Made by a program: the position numbers and the translations under genes. A model generated the notes under the pieces. That model was not told the origin of the DNA. It saw only the letters and a list, made by a program, of their open reading frames with translations, and did not search any database. DNA of 64,000 nucleotides, from the NCBI RefSeq assembly GCF_026012015.1, contig NZ_BRXR01000001.1, forward strand, positions 1,396,001 to 1,460,000, given 5' to 3'. Positions 1 through 10,491 of the stretch are shown piece after piece (the stretch's first letter is position 1; every line of letters begins with the position of its first letter). The stretch comes from Clostridium omnivorum. GTDB taxonomy: Bacteria > Bacillota > Clostridia > Clostridiales > Clostridiaceae.

Positions 1-1961
1 TCTTCTATCATCATTAATACAACTAGATGTGGATTATTAACATCAAAAGCAACGAACCAACCATTTTCCTTTCCATTGGTATCATCTTGACTTTGCTTAA
101 TTTCAGCGGTACCAGTTTTTCCTGCAATGGTTTTTCCTGGTATTTGAGCTTGATGCCCAGTACCACTTGGGTTTTCTATAACCTGTACTAAATCTTTTAC
201 TATGATATCAGAATTTTCTTTAGAAATTACTTTATCTTTCCATATGGTTGGATTTTGTGCCTTATCTTTCATGTCCAATATTGGTGAAGGTACATACCCT
301 CCATTAACAAGGGAACCATAGATTAGTGCTAGCTGTAATGGATTCATAGATACTTGAGCTTGCCCATACCCGCTATCTGCTAGTTGTATATCCTTATCTA
401 AGGAAGTTCCTGAAGTCAGTTGTGAGGCTTTTAATGGATAAACAAAAGGTATCTTTTCACCAATTCCAAAATCAGCTGCACCTTTTGCAAAATCCTCCTT
501 ACCTATAGCTAAAGCCGCCTGGGCAAAATATATATTGTCGGAGTGTATTAAAGCAGTACTTAAATCTACATTTGATACACTTTCGTCAACTCTAGTAACT
601 GAATATTTTCCCCAAGAGGAATCCTTTTGCCAGCTCTTTCCCGTAATATTAACAGCCTTATTTGGATCTAGCTTTGAAGTTTTAAGGCCAATTGCTGCTG
701 TAACTGGTTTAAAGGTGGAACCGGGAGCAAAGCTAGCCTCAAATCTGTTAGTCAGCGGCTTCTTAGGATTATTGTTTAAATCTCCCCACTGCTTATCAGT
801 AAGTCCCATTAAAAATAGATTTGGATTATATGCTGGACTGCTTACCATTGCAAGTACTTCACCAGTAACAGGATGTACTGATACTGCAGTACCTGGTTCT
901 CCATTTAATTGAGTATACAGTGCTTGCTGCATATCTATATCTATAGTTAAAGTAATATCTTCACCGTTCTTTGGCAACTTTTGAGCTAGTGTTTGTTTTT
1001 TATTTCCCTTACTGTCAGTAGTATAGACTATAGCTCCATTTTCGCCTTTTAACTTTTTTTCAAATACTTTTTCTAAACCATTCTTTCCAATTAAATCATC
1101 TTTTGTATATCCTTGATCCTTTACTTTTTCTAATTCTTCAGGAGTTATTGAGCCTACATAACCTATAAGATGAGCTGCTGCTTCATTATACGGATACGCC
1201 CTTTGACCCTTTTCTTGTGTAGTTACCCCTTTTATAGCTATTAATTTATTAAGTCTGTCTATATCATTCTTTGAAATAGCTGCTATAGGCACAAATACAC
1301 CTGGTTTTGCCCAGCTTACTGATATTTGTTTATGTATCTGGTCAGGAACTGCTCCTAATATATCCGCTACTTGCTTTTCAAATGCGGTTTTATCTCCTTG
1401 AATTTTTCCAGTATCAACTCCAATTGTCATTCCATTCACTGCAAGTCCTTTTCCATTTCTGTCTTTAATTTCTCCTCTCTTAGCTTTAAAGTTATCTTTT
1501 TCATATTTAACTTTATCTCCAGCTTCTAACTGAGGAAATATCATTTTTTCATTCCAAATTATATTCCACTTTTTGGTCTTACCTTCCTTTTCCTGTACAA
1601 GAGTAACTTCACTGGTAAACTGTATAGGTCCTGCTATTGAATCCATTGTAACAGCAAAAGGAAAATGAACTTTATTATCTTTGTCTGCACTAAATTTTTC
1701 AGGATAGGTTGGCTTTACGGAAAGCTTGTTTACATTTATGCCCTCATATATATTTTTATATCTATCCACAAAATCTTTTTCAGAAATATTCTTTTTTGAT
1801 TCCGCTGATAATCTTTTATACATTGCTGTAAAATCATTCTTCTGCCATTCAGCAATATATCCATCAAAGCTAACCTTAGGTGTCTCCGCCTTTTTGCAGG
1901 CTGCCAATGACAATGCCATAATTATAATAATTATATAAAGTATATACTTTTTTGTTTTCAT
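1..1961 (-). CDS. Penicillin-binding protein, MecA/PBP3-like lipoprotein transpeptidase (3' end outside window)
   Basis: Class B penicillin-binding protein that would cross-link peptidoglycan on the outer face of the membrane. The start is the ATG at 1961. A hydrophobic N-terminus ends in a lipobox (LAAC, Cys about residue 22), so it is probably a lipoprotein. Next come an NTF2-like MecA N-terminal domain (about 25-140), a PBP dimerisation domain (about 160-330) and the transpeptidase domain. All three active-site motifs are visible: STFK (Ser about 415), SDN (about 474) and KTGT (Lys about 615). The frame stays open to base 1, so the extreme C-terminus is missing. The MecA-like architecture occurs in intrinsic clostridial PBPs and in low-affinity PBPs, and resistance cannot be inferred from sequence alone. 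Confidence 0.93.
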   Translation of the reverse strand, partial: MKTKKYILYIIIIIMALSLAACKKAETPKVSFDGYIAEWQKNDFTAMYKRLSAESKKNISEKDFVDRYKNIYEGINVNKLSVKPTYPEKFSADKDNKVHFPFAVTMDSIAGPIQFTSEVTLVQEKEGKTKKWNIIWNEKMIFPQLEAGDKVKYEKDNFKAKRGEIKDRNGKGLAVNGMTIGVDTGKIQGDKTAFEKQVADILGAVPDQIHKQISVSWAKPGVFVPIAAISKNDIDRLNKLIAIKGVTTQEKGQRAYPYNEAAAHLIGYVGSITPEELEKVKDQGYTKDDLIGKNGLEKVFEKKLKGENGAIVYTTDSKGNKKQTLAQKLPKNGEDITLTIDIDMQQALYTQLNGEPGTAVSVHPVTGEVLAMVSSPAYNPNLFLMGLTDKQWGDLNNNPKKPLTNRFEASFAPGSTFKPVTAAIGLKTSKLDPNKAVNITGKSWQKDSSWGKYSVTRVDESVSNVDLSTALIHSDNIYFAQAALAIGKEDFAKGAADFGIGEKIPFVYPLKASQLTSGTSLDKDIQLADSGYGQAQVSMNPLQLALIYGSLVNGGYVPSPILDMKDKAQNPTIWKDKVISKENSDIIVKDLVQVIENPSGTGHQAQIPGKTIAGKTGTAEIKQSQDDTNGKENGWFVAFDVNNPHLVVLMMIE

Positions 1962-2030
1962 TAAATCACCCCATTCTTATCTTACTATAAAGAGTTTATC
2001 ACAGATAAACAGAAATGTTAACATAAGGAA

Positions 2031-2064
2031 GGAAAAATCACCTTTCTTTTCTGAAAGGTGATTT
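2031..2064 (-). terminator. Rho-independent terminator of the clpC operon
   Basis: Perfect 12-bp stem (2035-2046 with 2053-2064) and a 6-nt loop. Read on the minus strand it is followed by a short T run. It lies just after the clpC stop. Confidence 0.8.
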
Positions 2065-2085
2065 AATATAGCTTATATAAGGATA

Positions 2086-4542
2086 TTACCTTTTATTAAA
2101 TTGAAGTTCGCCTTCATTTGCAGTAACCTTTACAGAGTCCCCTCTTTTGATATTACCTTTTAATATTTCTTCAGACAATCTATCCTCAACAACCTTAGTT
2201 ATTGCCCTTCTTAGAGGTCTTGCCCCATAGGTAATATCATAGCCCTCTTTAGTAAGTATTTCTTCTGCTGCATCATCAAATTCCAGCTTAATATCCTGTT
2301 CCTTTACCCTATTAGTTACAGTTCTTAACATAAGCTTTATGATTTTCTTTAAGTCCTGCTCTTCTAACTGATGGAATACTATAATGTCATCTATTCTATT
2401 AAGGAACTCAGGCCTAAAGGTATGCTTAAGTTCGTCCATTACATTTTCTTTCATTTTTTCATATTCATTTTCAGCTTCTTTTGCATTTGCAGAAGCAAAG
2501 CCTAAAGATTTTTGTTTCTTAATTGTATGCGCACCTACGTTTGATGTCATTATAATTATAGTATTCTTAAAATCTACAGTCTTTCCTTTACTGTCAGTAA
2601 GCCTTCCATCCTCAAGTATTTGAAGCAATATATTGAATACATCTGGATGAGCCTTTTCTACCTCATCAAAGAGCACTACTGAATAAGGATTTCTTCTAAC
2701 TTTTTCAGTTAATTGTCCTCCTTCATCATGGCCTACATATCCTGGAGGAGAACCAATAAGTCTTGATACTGTATGTTTCTCCATATATTCTGACATATCA
2801 ATCCTTATCATATTATTCTCGTCACCGAACATAGCTTCAGCTAGAGCCTTTGATAATTCTGTCTTTCCTACTCCAGTAGGACCAAGGAATATAAAGGAAC
2901 CTATTGGCCTCTTTGGATCTTTAAGGCCAACCCTAGAACGCCTTACAGCCCTTGATATAGATTTTACAGCTTCCTGTTGACCTATAACTCTATGATGAAG
3001 TACTTCTTCAAGTTTTAATAATCTTTCAGATTCTTTTTCAGTAAGCTTTTCAACTGGCACATTGGTCCATCTTGCAACAACTGCTGCTATCTCATGCTCT
3101 GAAACTATTTGATGAGTAGAACCTTCACTTTGCGTCTTCCAATTATTCTTTTGACCATCTAACTTATCCTTTAGTGTCTTTTCTCTGTCCCTTAGCTGTG
3201 CAGCTCTCTCAAAGTTTTGTACTCTTATTGCATCTTCTTTTTCCTTAGTAACCTTTTCAATATCCTCTTCCAGTTGTTTTAAATCTGGTGGAGCAGTAAG
3301 ATTTTGAATTCTTACCTTTGCTGCTGCTTCATCTATAAGATCAATTGCCTTATCAGGGAGATACCTATCTGTAATATATCTATCTGAAAGATTTACTGCG
3401 GCATCAATTGCATCATCTGTTATTTTTACTCTATGATGTGCCTCATACTTATCCCTTAAGCCTTTTAAAATAAGTACAGCCTCTTCTTTTGATGGTTCTC
3501 CAACAGTTATAGGCTGGAATCTTCTTTCTAGTGCAGAGTCTTTTTCTATGTGTTTTCTATATTCATCTATAGTTGTAGCTCCAATACACTGTATTTCTCC
3601 TCTTGCTAATGCTGGTTTTAAAATGTTTGAAGCATCTATTGCCCCTTCTGCTCCTCCAGCTCCTATTATGGTATGAATCTCATCAATAAATAAAATAACA
3701 TTTGCTGCATTCCTTATTTCATCCATTACCTTTTTTAATCTATCCTCAAATTCCCCACGATATTTTGAACCAGCTACCATAGATGAAAGATCTAGAGTTA
3801 CTACTCTTTTATTTTTAAGCAGCTCAGGAATATTTCCTTCTACAATCTTTTGAGCCAATCCTTCTACAACTGCAGTTTTACCTACTCCAGGATCACCTAT
3901 TAAACATGGGTTATTTTTAATTCTTCTAGATAGTATTTCTAGTAATCTTTGAGTTTCTTTTTCTCTTCCTATAACTGGGTCAAGCTTTCCTTCAGCTGCC
4001 ATGGCTGTTAAGTCTCTTCCAAATTGATCTAGTGTAGGAGTTGCTGCACCATCTTGTCTCCTAGCAGCAGTATTTCCCGTACCCACTTGAGGTTCCCCAG
4101 AACTACCTGCAGAAAGACTTGCAAATAAATCGTTTCGAATTTTTTCAAAATTAGCACCAAGATTACTTAATATAGTATAAGCAACCCCCTCTGATTCTGT
4201 AATTAGAGCAAGTAATATATGCTCTGGGCTAATATAGTTATGAGCTAAGTTTCTTGCCTCAAGTAAACTCATTTCAAGGAGTCTTTTAGTTCTAGGAGTA
4301 AGTGGAATTTCATTTTTATTTAAAGCCATATCTCCACTTCCTACATACTCGTCTATAAGCTCTCTAACATCTTCTACTGTAATTCCTGAATTATTTAATA
4401 TCTGTCTAGCCAAACCTTCTTCTCTTAAAATTCCAAGTAAAATATGTTCTGTACCTACATATCCATGTTGAAAACTTTGAGCCTCTTCCTGTGCGTACAT
4501 TATTACCTTTTGGGCTCTTTCTGTAAATCTTCCAAACATCAT
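2086..4542 (-). CDS. clpC: ATP-dependent Clp protease ATP-binding subunit ClpC
   Basis: Hsp100/AAA+ unfoldase that feeds proteins to ClpP and, with the McsB arginine kinase, degrades phosphoarginine-tagged proteins in the cytoplasm. The 818-residue protein has the family's usual length. It carries a double Clp N-domain (about 1-145), AAA1 with Walker A GDPGVGKT, a middle domain containing a UVR motif, AAA2 with Walker A GPTGVGKT, and a C-terminal D2-small domain. The start ATG is preceded by a GAGGTGGTGG ribosome site. It is the last gene of ctsR-mcsA-mcsB-clpC, 20 nt after mcsB, and is presumably repressed by CtsR at the operon promoter. Confidence 0.97.
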   Translation of the reverse strand: MMFGRFTERAQKVIMYAQEEAQSFQHGYVGTEHILLGILREEGLARQILNNSGITVEDVRELIDEYVGSGDMALNKNEIPLTPRTKRLLEMSLLEARNLAHNYISPEHILLALITESEGVAYTILSNLGANFEKIRNDLFASLSAGSSGEPQVGTGNTAARRQDGAATPTLDQFGRDLTAMAAEGKLDPVIGREKETQRLLEILSRRIKNNPCLIGDPGVGKTAVVEGLAQKIVEGNIPELLKNKRVVTLDLSSMVAGSKYRGEFEDRLKKVMDEIRNAANVILFIDEIHTIIGAGGAEGAIDASNILKPALARGEIQCIGATTIDEYRKHIEKDSALERRFQPITVGEPSKEEAVLILKGLRDKYEAHHRVKITDDAIDAAVNLSDRYITDRYLPDKAIDLIDEAAAKVRIQNLTAPPDLKQLEEDIEKVTKEKEDAIRVQNFERAAQLRDREKTLKDKLDGQKNNWKTQSEGSTHQIVSEHEIAAVVARWTNVPVEKLTEKESERLLKLEEVLHHRVIGQQEAVKSISRAVRRSRVGLKDPKRPIGSFIFLGPTGVGKTELSKALAEAMFGDENNMIRIDMSEYMEKHTVSRLIGSPPGYVGHDEGGQLTEKVRRNPYSVVLFDEVEKAHPDVFNILLQILEDGRLTDSKGKTVDFKNTIIIMTSNVGAHTIKKQKSLGFASANAKEAENEYEKMKENVMDELKHTFRPEFLNRIDDIIVFHQLEEQDLKKIIKLMLRTVTNRVKEQDIKLEFDDAAEEILTKEGYDITYGARPLRRAITKVVEDRLSEEILKGNIKRGDSVKVTANEGELQFNKR

Positions 4543-4562
4543 ACTAAACCACCACCTCTAAT

Positions 4563-5588
4563 TTATTTTTCTAATCTTTCTCGTACAAGCAAAGCTCTTT
4601 GATAATCTCTTTCTCTGTCAGAAAGTCTACCATTAGCCTTTAGCTGCAAGGTTGCACTTTGAATTTCTACCAAAAGTGAATTTAACTTTTCACTATCAAC
4701 ATCATTAATTATTCCCATTTCTACTCCCATTCTTACATTCGAGAGCAGATTTAAACATTCTTTTGAATTTAAAAGCACTGCTGACTTTAAGATTCCAAGT
4801 GATCTAAACATTTTATCTTCTAATTCATATTTGTGAGTATTTAATAAGCGCTCCCTAGTATAGATTTCCTGATTGATGATTTCATTTACTACTGACTTTA
4901 AATTACTTAATATTTCTTCTTCACTTAATCCTAAAGTAATTTGGTTTGACAGCTGATATAGATTGCCTTCTGCCTTTGACCCTTCTCCATAAAGGCCTCT
5001 TACAGTCATTCCTATTTGAGTAACAGCATTTAAAATTTTATTCATATCATTATTGAAGGATAGTGCTGGCAAATGCAGCATAACAGATGCTCTAAGCCCA
5101 GTACCAATATTTGTAGGACATGCTGCCAGGTATCCAAGTTTTTCATCAAAGGCATAATCTAAATTCTCCTCCAAAAGATTGTCAAGCTTATTTGCCATAT
5201 CATAAGTTTCTTCTAAATTTAAACCTGCCGCTATGCATTGAAGTCTAATATGATCTTCTTCATTAAGCATAATACTTACGGTCTCATCCTTATCTACTAT
5301 AAATGCTGATTTAGAACTATTATTTAGTAGCTTTGCACTTATTAAATGTCTTTCAAAGTAGGATAGATTAACCATATCCCCAGTTTCCCATAAATATTTT
5401 GTATTAAAGGTTTTTTCTGTATGAGCTGAGGTGTAAAAGGCTTTTTCTATCTGCTTTACTACATCTCTACCTTTTTCATTATCTAACCTATCAGGGAAAG
5501 GAATACTATCCAAATTTCTAGCAAGTCTTATTCTGCTGCTTAAAACTATATTATTTTCTTTACTACTCGATCTCATCCAATTTTCCAC
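4563..5588 (-). CDS. mcsB: Protein-arginine kinase McsB
   Basis: ATP:guanido phosphotransferase family member that phosphorylates arginines, marking proteins for ClpCP and inactivating CtsR. Length is 341 aa, near the usual ~350. The conserved SSRIRLARN segment near residue 20 begins the kinase fold. Translation appears to start at a GTG (5588), preceded by AAGGAGG at good spacing. It lies 12 nt downstream of mcsA, which encodes its activator, in the CtsR operon. Confidence 0.96.
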   Translation of the reverse strand: MENWMRSSSKENNIVLSSRIRLARNLDSIPFPDRLDNEKGRDVVKQIEKAFYTSAHTEKTFNTKYLWETGDMVNLSYFERHLISAKLLNNSSKSAFIVDKDETVSIMLNEEDHIRLQCIAAGLNLEETYDMANKLDNLLEENLDYAFDEKLGYLAACPTNIGTGLRASVMLHLPALSFNNDMNKILNAVTQIGMTVRGLYGEGSKAEGNLYQLSNQITLGLSEEEILSNLKSVVNEIINQEIYTRERLLNTHKYELEDKMFRSLGILKSAVLLNSKECLNLLSNVRMGVEMGIINDVDSEKLNSLLVEIQSATLQLKANGRLSDRERDYQRALLVRERLEK

Positions 5589-5600
5589 AGCTAATCCTCC

Positions 5601-6116
5601 TTATCCCTGTTCTCCACTTTGAAGTGACTTTATGGCATCTCTTATTTGAGCTGCCTTTTCATACTCTTCTGCTGCTATAGCCTTTTGTAAATCCTCTTTT
5701 AGTTTTAGCAGCCTCTTTCTTTCTATAATATCTTTTCCCATCTTCTGTGGAAGCTTACCTGTGTGCTCAATATGTCCCTGTACCCTCTTTATTACAGGCT
5801 CCAAAGTATTTCCAAAGGTTTTATAGCATTCACTGCAGCCTAAAAGTCCTGTTCTTTTAAAATCACTATAATTGGTACCGCAATTTTTGCATATTACCTC
5901 TGTTGGTTTCACCACACCAGTTGGATAGTTCATATAATCCATTATTCCACTAAGCAAATTTTGAAAAGAAAAAGGTGTCCCAAAAGAAAATTCACTATTT
6001 ATTCCTTCAGTTTCTTTTGCACACTTATCACAAATATTAAGTTCTTGTCTTACCCCATTTACTATCTTTGTAAAACGCACTGTTGCTTCGTTTTTCTTAC
6101 AAATATCGCAAATCAT
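5601..6116 (-). CDS. mcsA: McsA, activator of McsB (zinc-finger/UVR protein)
   Basis: 171-aa adaptor that activates the McsB kinase and modulates CtsR. Four CxxC pairs (CDIC, CDKC, CKNC, CSEC) in the first ~100 residues should bind zinc. A UVR motif occupies the C-terminal ~40 residues, matching the UVR segment of ClpC. It is second in the ctsR operon, 15 nt from ctsR. Confidence 0.95.
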   Translation of the reverse strand: MICDICKKNEATVRFTKIVNGVRQELNICDKCAKETEGINSEFSFGTPFSFQNLLSGIMDYMNYPTGVVKPTEVICKNCGTNYSDFKRTGLLGCSECYKTFGNTLEPVIKRVQGHIEHTGKLPQKMGKDIIERKRLLKLKEDLQKAIAAEEYEKAAQIRDAIKSLQSGEQG

Positions 6117-6131
6117 AAATAAACCTCCCTT

Positions 6132-6587
6132 TTATGACACAACTGCTAAAATCATAGATTTAAGTATGTCTGCTCTGACTTTATTTCTATTTTCTACTGC
6201 TATCAAAGTTCTATCATTTACTGCCAGCTTCATTATCAGAGCTTCTCTTTCAGTTATAAAATCACTTTCAAATAATCTATCTATTATTTGAGATGCTCCA
6301 TCATAGGTTATATTATCTTTTATCTTGTCATTCAAAGCATCCAATAGCGACTTATGATGTTCATACTCTATCCTTCTTATTAGAATGCACCCACCCCCAC
6401 CTCTTCTGCTTTCAATGTAATAGCCTTTATCCGTAGTAAATCTAGTTGTCAAAACGTAATTAATTTGAGAAGGAGCACAGCTAAAATAATTTGCTAGTTC
6501 ATTTCTCTGTATTTGAAGTTCACTTTCCCCTTTGTTCTCTAACATTTCCTTTATAAATTGTTCTATTAAATCTGAAAGTCTTGCCAT
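6132..6587 (-). CDS. ctsR: CtsR, transcriptional repressor of class III heat-shock genes
   Basis: 151-aa winged-helix repressor of clp genes. The glycine-rich RRGGGG loop (about residues 60-66) is the thermosensing/DNA-binding wing typical of CtsR. The C-terminal half forms the dimer and McsB contact region. It is first in its operon, directly downstream of an exact CtsR operator, so it should be autorepressed and relieved by heat or McsB. Confidence 0.96.
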   Translation of the reverse strand: MARLSDLIEQFIKEMLENKGESELQIQRNELANYFSCAPSQINYVLTTRFTTDKGYYIESRRGGGGCILIRRIEYEHHKSLLDALNDKIKDNITYDGASQIIDRLFESDFITEREALIMKLAVNDRTLIAVENRNKVRADILKSMILAVVS

Positions 6588-6606
6588 ACAAATGCTCCCT
6601 TCTTAC

Positions 6607-6660
6607 TTTGACTTTCTTTGACCTTAACTTAATAATATTATGTATTTTTTTTCAATTCAA
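6607..6660 (-). promoter_or_regulatory. ctsR operon promoter with CtsR operator
   Basis: Minus-strand reading: -35 TTGAAT (6655-6660), 17-bp spacer, -10 TATTAT (6632-6637), then GGTCAAA-GAA-AGTCAAA (6607-6623). The last element matches the known CtsR heptamer direct repeat with its 3-nt spacer. The operator covers the expected transcription start about 20 nt upstream of the ctsR ATG, a classical repression position. Confidence 0.88.
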
Positions 6661-6755
6661 GTCAGATATTTTTCAATATTAAACGAATAATTTATATTAG
6701 TTATTTTTATCTATGAATAGCTTGAAGTTTTTCAAATTATTATGGTTTTACACCA

Positions 6756-6773
6756 AGGGGCATTAAAGCCCCT
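6756..6773 (-). terminator. GC-rich hairpin after the amidase gene, possible weak terminator
   Basis: A 6-bp GGGGC-rich stem (6756-6761 with 6768-6773) immediately follows the amidase stop on the minus strand. There is no clear T tract, so it may only stabilise the 3' end. Confidence 0.35.
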
Positions 6774-7886
6774 CTAATAATGTACTCTAATAAGCCAAAA
6801 CTTAATTTTTTTATCGCTCCAACCTAAATCCCATGGCACTCTATTTCTATCTGTATTATGGCAGGTAACAAGTGCATATCCTTTTGAATCAGCATCAGTA
6901 ACTACTGATATATGTGTAATATCACCCTTTTTTTCATACGCTATGAAATCCCCTGGTAATAGCTTGTAAGAAGCTTTATATACCTTTTCATAATTCCCAT
7001 AAGCTATTACTGAAGCTCTTCCGCTGTTAACCATGTAATTTTTAAATTTATCTGCATTGAGCCAAGCTCCTGTAGCATCCTTATCATTGTAATTCCATGC
7101 AGTATTTTTTCTAAACTTTCCCCCTTCAAAAAGGATTTGTGAAGCAAAATTGGCACAGTCCCCTCCCTCCGGATTATAATCCCTGTATTTTCTATTGTAT
7201 TTGTATCCATATTGCTCTTCACTGGCTGCACCGCAGTATCTATCAGCATACTCAACTGCCTTTATTCTTCTCTCATTTATGTTAGAAAAATCCCTTTCAT
7301 CTTGAGAAGCTATATATTGGCTTATGGCATCAGCCTTAATGTTATCCATATTCAGTGAATCTGCAAAGGGATCATTGTACCATTCTTTTGTTATTATCCA
7401 CACTCCATCTCTATTAGACAGATTTATAGTATGATAAGTTCCTATTCTTGAACAATTAACTTCTTCTATATCACCTTGGTATACATATTTATATTCAGTA
7501 TTACAAACAAGATAAGCTGAAAAACTCTTTCCACCGCCTTTGATACTTTTTATCATTACCTTTGGACCAATTTCTACAAATTTTATACCTTGTTTTTGAG
7601 CCCAATTTCGAATATATTTAACTTTTCTTTCTTCATATTCATAGGCCCATGTACCATACTGTGTATTTTTATCATATAAAGATTCTATAAATTCAAGATC
7701 ACCATTTAAGATAGCCTTACCTTTATTTTCAAAAATCTCATTAATAGCCTTTGAAACGTCCTCCTTAGAAATTGGCTTTGGTTCTTCAGCTTTAGCTATA
7801 GTATTCAATTGAAGCAATGACAAAAAAAGAATAAAAGCTACAAGTCTTAAGATAATAATTTTCATGGTTTTACAAAACTTTATCAT
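6774..7886 (-). CDS. Secreted amidase-domain protein (Amidase_6-like, putative cell-wall hydrolase)
   Basis: Secreted protein of about 370 aa. A hydrophobic signal segment (about residues 9-30, ending near AKA) is followed by an N-terminal domain with no recognised motif and a C-terminal amidase domain of the putative Amidase_6 type. GGDCANF supplies the likely nucleophilic Cys, and HISVVT in the last 50 residues the likely His. These NlpC/P60-like folds cleave peptide or amide bonds. The start is placed at ATG 7886, 8 nt after GGAG, rather than at the TTG two codons upstream. The next gene encodes another probable wall peptidase, suggesting a shared envelope role. The substrate is unknown. 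Confidence 0.8.
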   Translation of the reverse strand: MIKFCKTMKIIILRLVAFILFLSLLQLNTIAKAEEPKPISKEDVSKAINEIFENKGKAILNGDLEFIESLYDKNTQYGTWAYEYEERKVKYIRNWAQKQGIKFVEIGPKVMIKSIKGGGKSFSAYLVCNTEYKYVYQGDIEEVNCSRIGTYHTINLSNRDGVWIITKEWYNDPFADSLNMDNIKADAISQYIASQDERDFSNINERRIKAVEYADRYCGAASEEQYGYKYNRKYRDYNPEGGDCANFASQILFEGGKFRKNTAWNYNDKDATGAWLNADKFKNYMVNSGRASVIAYGNYEKVYKASYKLLPGDFIAYEKKGDITHISVVTDADSKGYALVTCHNTDRNRVPWDLGWSDKKIKFWLIRVHY

Positions 7887-7930
7887 ACGCAAAACTCCTT
7901 TGTTTTGTGAAGTTATCTACTAAAGCTCTA

Positions 7931-8857
7931 TTACGGTATTACACTATTAATTCTATCAATATAATCTTTTACTGGAGACTCCTCATAAGGCAGTCCTTCA
8001 TACCATTTTTTTTCACTGCTGCATTTTTCACTAAAATACCTAGCCTTTAGAACAATTTCAGGTCTATATTCAAAATGTAAAATGTCAAAATGGCTCCATT
8101 TTCCGCCCCATACAAAGTTATGTTTTTCAAAAACTTCAACCAGTTCATTAGGATAAGCTTGTAATCTTTTTTCTCCTTCTGTCCTTGAAGCCCACTGCCA
8201 ATAATCTCTTTTATCCCTAGCTAAATCGATAGCAGTGCCAAAGGAGTGAGGACTAAGCCTGTTAGTATCTGCAATATGTCTATAATTAAAAGTTCCGTTT
8301 GCAGGAAACAAAGCTGTATTTATCTTTGGGCTGCTTTGACATATAGGCATAAGATCTTTCATAACAGCCTGCAGAGAATCTGCTGCATTATTATTTTTGT
8401 TAAACTGATATCTATGATATCCTACATTAACTATTTTTAAATTAGCTTCAACCTTTGCTTTTGAATCTCCATACACTTCCTGAAGTAATGGATATGATCT
8501 GCACCTTCCTGGATCAAAATTTTTTTCCATTAGTTTATCCGGCATGTTAAGCGGATAAATTTGTTCCATCATATCCTGCAAATCTGTATTTGCAAGTTTT
8601 TCCTCAAAGCTTTTAGTCTTTTTATCATCATAAAGAATTTTTCTACCTGACTTCATTATTACATATACCTTATCATCTTCAGTACGTACAATATCTTTTA
8701 TATATTCAGGATAAGCCATCATTAAACATATCAAATCACGTTTCATAGTATTTGTGTATTCATCTTTATCAATGTACTCCAAATTTGAAGCTTTAACTAC
8801 AATATTTATGTTTAATACTATAAAAGCCGTAGTTAAAAAGCTAATGATTTTTTTCAC
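7931..8857 (-). CDS. Exported M15-family metallopeptidase (D-alanyl-D-alanine carboxypeptidase/endopeptidase-like)
   Basis: 308-aa protein with an N-terminal signal segment and a C-terminal Peptidase_M15-type catalytic domain. SPHSFGTAIDL supplies the first His and the Asp zinc ligands, and HFDILHFEYRP the later His ligand and catalytic residues. Relatives cut peptidoglycan peptides. Translation starts at a GTG preceded by GGAGGTGA. It is transcribed ahead of the amidase gene with a 44-nt gap, so the two may be co-expressed. Confidence 0.83.
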   Translation of the reverse strand: MKKIISFLTTAFIVLNINIVVKASNLEYIDKDEYTNTMKRDLICLMMAYPEYIKDIVRTEDDKVYVIMKSGRKILYDDKKTKSFEEKLANTDLQDMMEQIYPLNMPDKLMEKNFDPGRCRSYPLLQEVYGDSKAKVEANLKIVNVGYHRYQFNKNNNAADSLQAVMKDLMPICQSSPKINTALFPANGTFNYRHIADTNRLSPHSFGTAIDLARDKRDYWQWASRTEGEKRLQAYPNELVEVFEKHNFVWGGKWSHFDILHFEYRPEIVLKARYFSEKCSSEKKWYEGLPYEESPVKDYIDRINSVIP

Positions 8858-8971
8858 TGGTATTTCACCTCCAAAAAACTTAAAGGGCTTAATATAATAT
8901 TTTCTAATATTTTAATGCTTATTTCATAGCTTTACCCCGGCGAGTTTATTGTATGTATGTAAAAATTTGCA

Positions 8972-9007
8972 TAAAAAATAAGCTGCTGAAATATATATTT
9001 CAACAGC
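8972..9007 (-). terminator. Terminator of the aminopeptidase P gene
   Basis: An 11-bp stem with one G-U pair (8982-8992 with 8997-9007) and a 4-nt loop, followed on the minus strand by TTATTTTTTAT. Confidence 0.8.
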
Positions 9008-9022
9008 CATATCTATTACTTA

Positions 9023-10267
9023 TTATCTATTATTCATAAAAGCTTCTATATCTTCAATTGATTTGATTATATCTTTTGAAAGATTTTCATTTCCATCTTC
9101 GGTAACAAGAACATTATCTTCAATTCTTATACCTATCTTCTCTTCTGCTATATATAAACCTGGTTCTACCGTAAGTATCATTCCTGGTTTAAGCTCTATT
9201 TCACGACTTCCAACATCATGTGTATCTAAACCAAGATAATGAGTTACATTGTGATAATAGTATTTGGACAACTCAGTAGATTCTTTAATTATACCAAGTT
9301 CTTTCAAACCTTCAGCTAGTACCTCTTTAGTTATTTCATTTAATCTTGTATAAGGTACTCCTGGTTTAATAGCTTTTATTGTTTCTAATTGAGCTTTTAG
9401 TACTAAATTATATATCTGCTTTTGTCTTTCAGTAAACTTGCCGTTTAGTGGGAAAGTACGGCTTATATCACCGTTATAGTAATTCCATTGAGCTCCTAAA
9501 TCAAATAATATTAAATCGCCATCTTGAGTTTTTGAATTGTTATCTGAATAATGAAGTACTGTTCCATTTACACCTGAAGCAGCTATAGTTTTAAATGCAT
9601 AATCAGTAACTCCTGCACACTTAAGAACGAAGTCAAAATATGCTTCTATTTGATATTCCATCATTCCAGGTTTTGCATTCTTCATAAGATTTTCTATACC
9701 ATCTTTAGTTATTGATATAGCCTTTCTTATCTCCGCAACTTCTTCTTCAGTTTTTATTAATCTCAGATTTTCTAGTACATGGTATATATTTTTTATCTTA
9801 AGCTGAGGATATCTCTCAGAAACAAGCTTTGCAAACATAGTCGCTCTTGTTGGTAATGAGTCAAACTCTCTTCTTTCAAGATCAAGGTATAGATTTTCCA
9901 CTTCGTAGGTAAGTATTAATCTATTTATACTTGCTTCAAAGTCTTCTAAATATTGTATGTCCTGTATACCTGATATTTCTGAAGCTTCGCTGCTGCTCAT
10001 TCTTTCTCCTACCCATTTTGCAAGTACTGGGTCAGATTTTTCTATGAATAGTGTCTGTGATATTTTGTTGTTTATGTTAGAAATCATAAGTATCATTTTT
10101 TCTCTATTACTGCCTGTTAGATAGTAGAAGTTTCTATTAGGAGTAAATGCATAAGCTTCATCTGCTGACTTCTGTGGTGCCTCTCCTGCAAAGATAACAA
10201 GTATGGAATTATCCTTCATCTCTTTTATCACGTTTTCTCTGTTAGTTATAAAGAATTCCTTTTTCAT
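9023..10267 (-). CDS. pepP: Aminopeptidase P family Xaa-Pro aminopeptidase (M24)
   Basis: Cytoplasmic metallopeptidase removing N-terminal residues before proline. The N-terminal creatinase-like domain (about 1-165) precedes the pita-bread M24 domain. Metal ligands are visible: Asp in LFDLGA and NGDISRTFP, His in HNVTHYLGLD, Glu in TVEPGLY and in GIRIEDN. The start is placed at the ATG at 10267, because AAGGAGG sits just upstream of it and no ribosome site precedes the earlier in-frame start at 10300. It appears monocistronic. Confidence 0.92.
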   Translation of the reverse strand: MKKEFFITNRENVIKEMKDNSILVIFAGEAPQKSADEAYAFTPNRNFYYLTGSNREKMILMISNINNKISQTLFIEKSDPVLAKWVGERMSSSEASEISGIQDIQYLEDFEASINRLILTYEVENLYLDLERREFDSLPTRATMFAKLVSERYPQLKIKNIYHVLENLRLIKTEEEVAEIRKAISITKDGIENLMKNAKPGMMEYQIEAYFDFVLKCAGVTDYAFKTIAASGVNGTVLHYSDNNSKTQDGDLILFDLGAQWNYYNGDISRTFPLNGKFTERQKQIYNLVLKAQLETIKAIKPGVPYTRLNEITKEVLAEGLKELGIIKESTELSKYYYHNVTHYLGLDTHDVGSREIELKPGMILTVEPGLYIAEEKIGIRIEDNVLVTEDGNENLSKDIIKSIEDIEAFMNNR

Positions 10268-10491
10268 TTTATCCTCCTTATTTGCCTTAGCATATAACAC
10301 TTTTATTGATATATGTCATATAAATTTTGCTTATACCAATAATCATTTTTAACCTTTATGCTTTTGCACAAGATTAACACAATAATAATTCTATAGGATT
10401 TGAAAAACTCCTTCTTATTTTATTTGATAATATGAAAGTAGAGCTGCATTTTTCAAAATATATAGTATTTTATATTATAAGTTAGTTTATT

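Noticed and set aside
535-912. 125-codon open frame on the plus strand opposite the penicillin-binding protein
   Set aside because: It is antisense to the transpeptidase domain with all three active-site motifs, has no ribosome site and does not resemble a protein.
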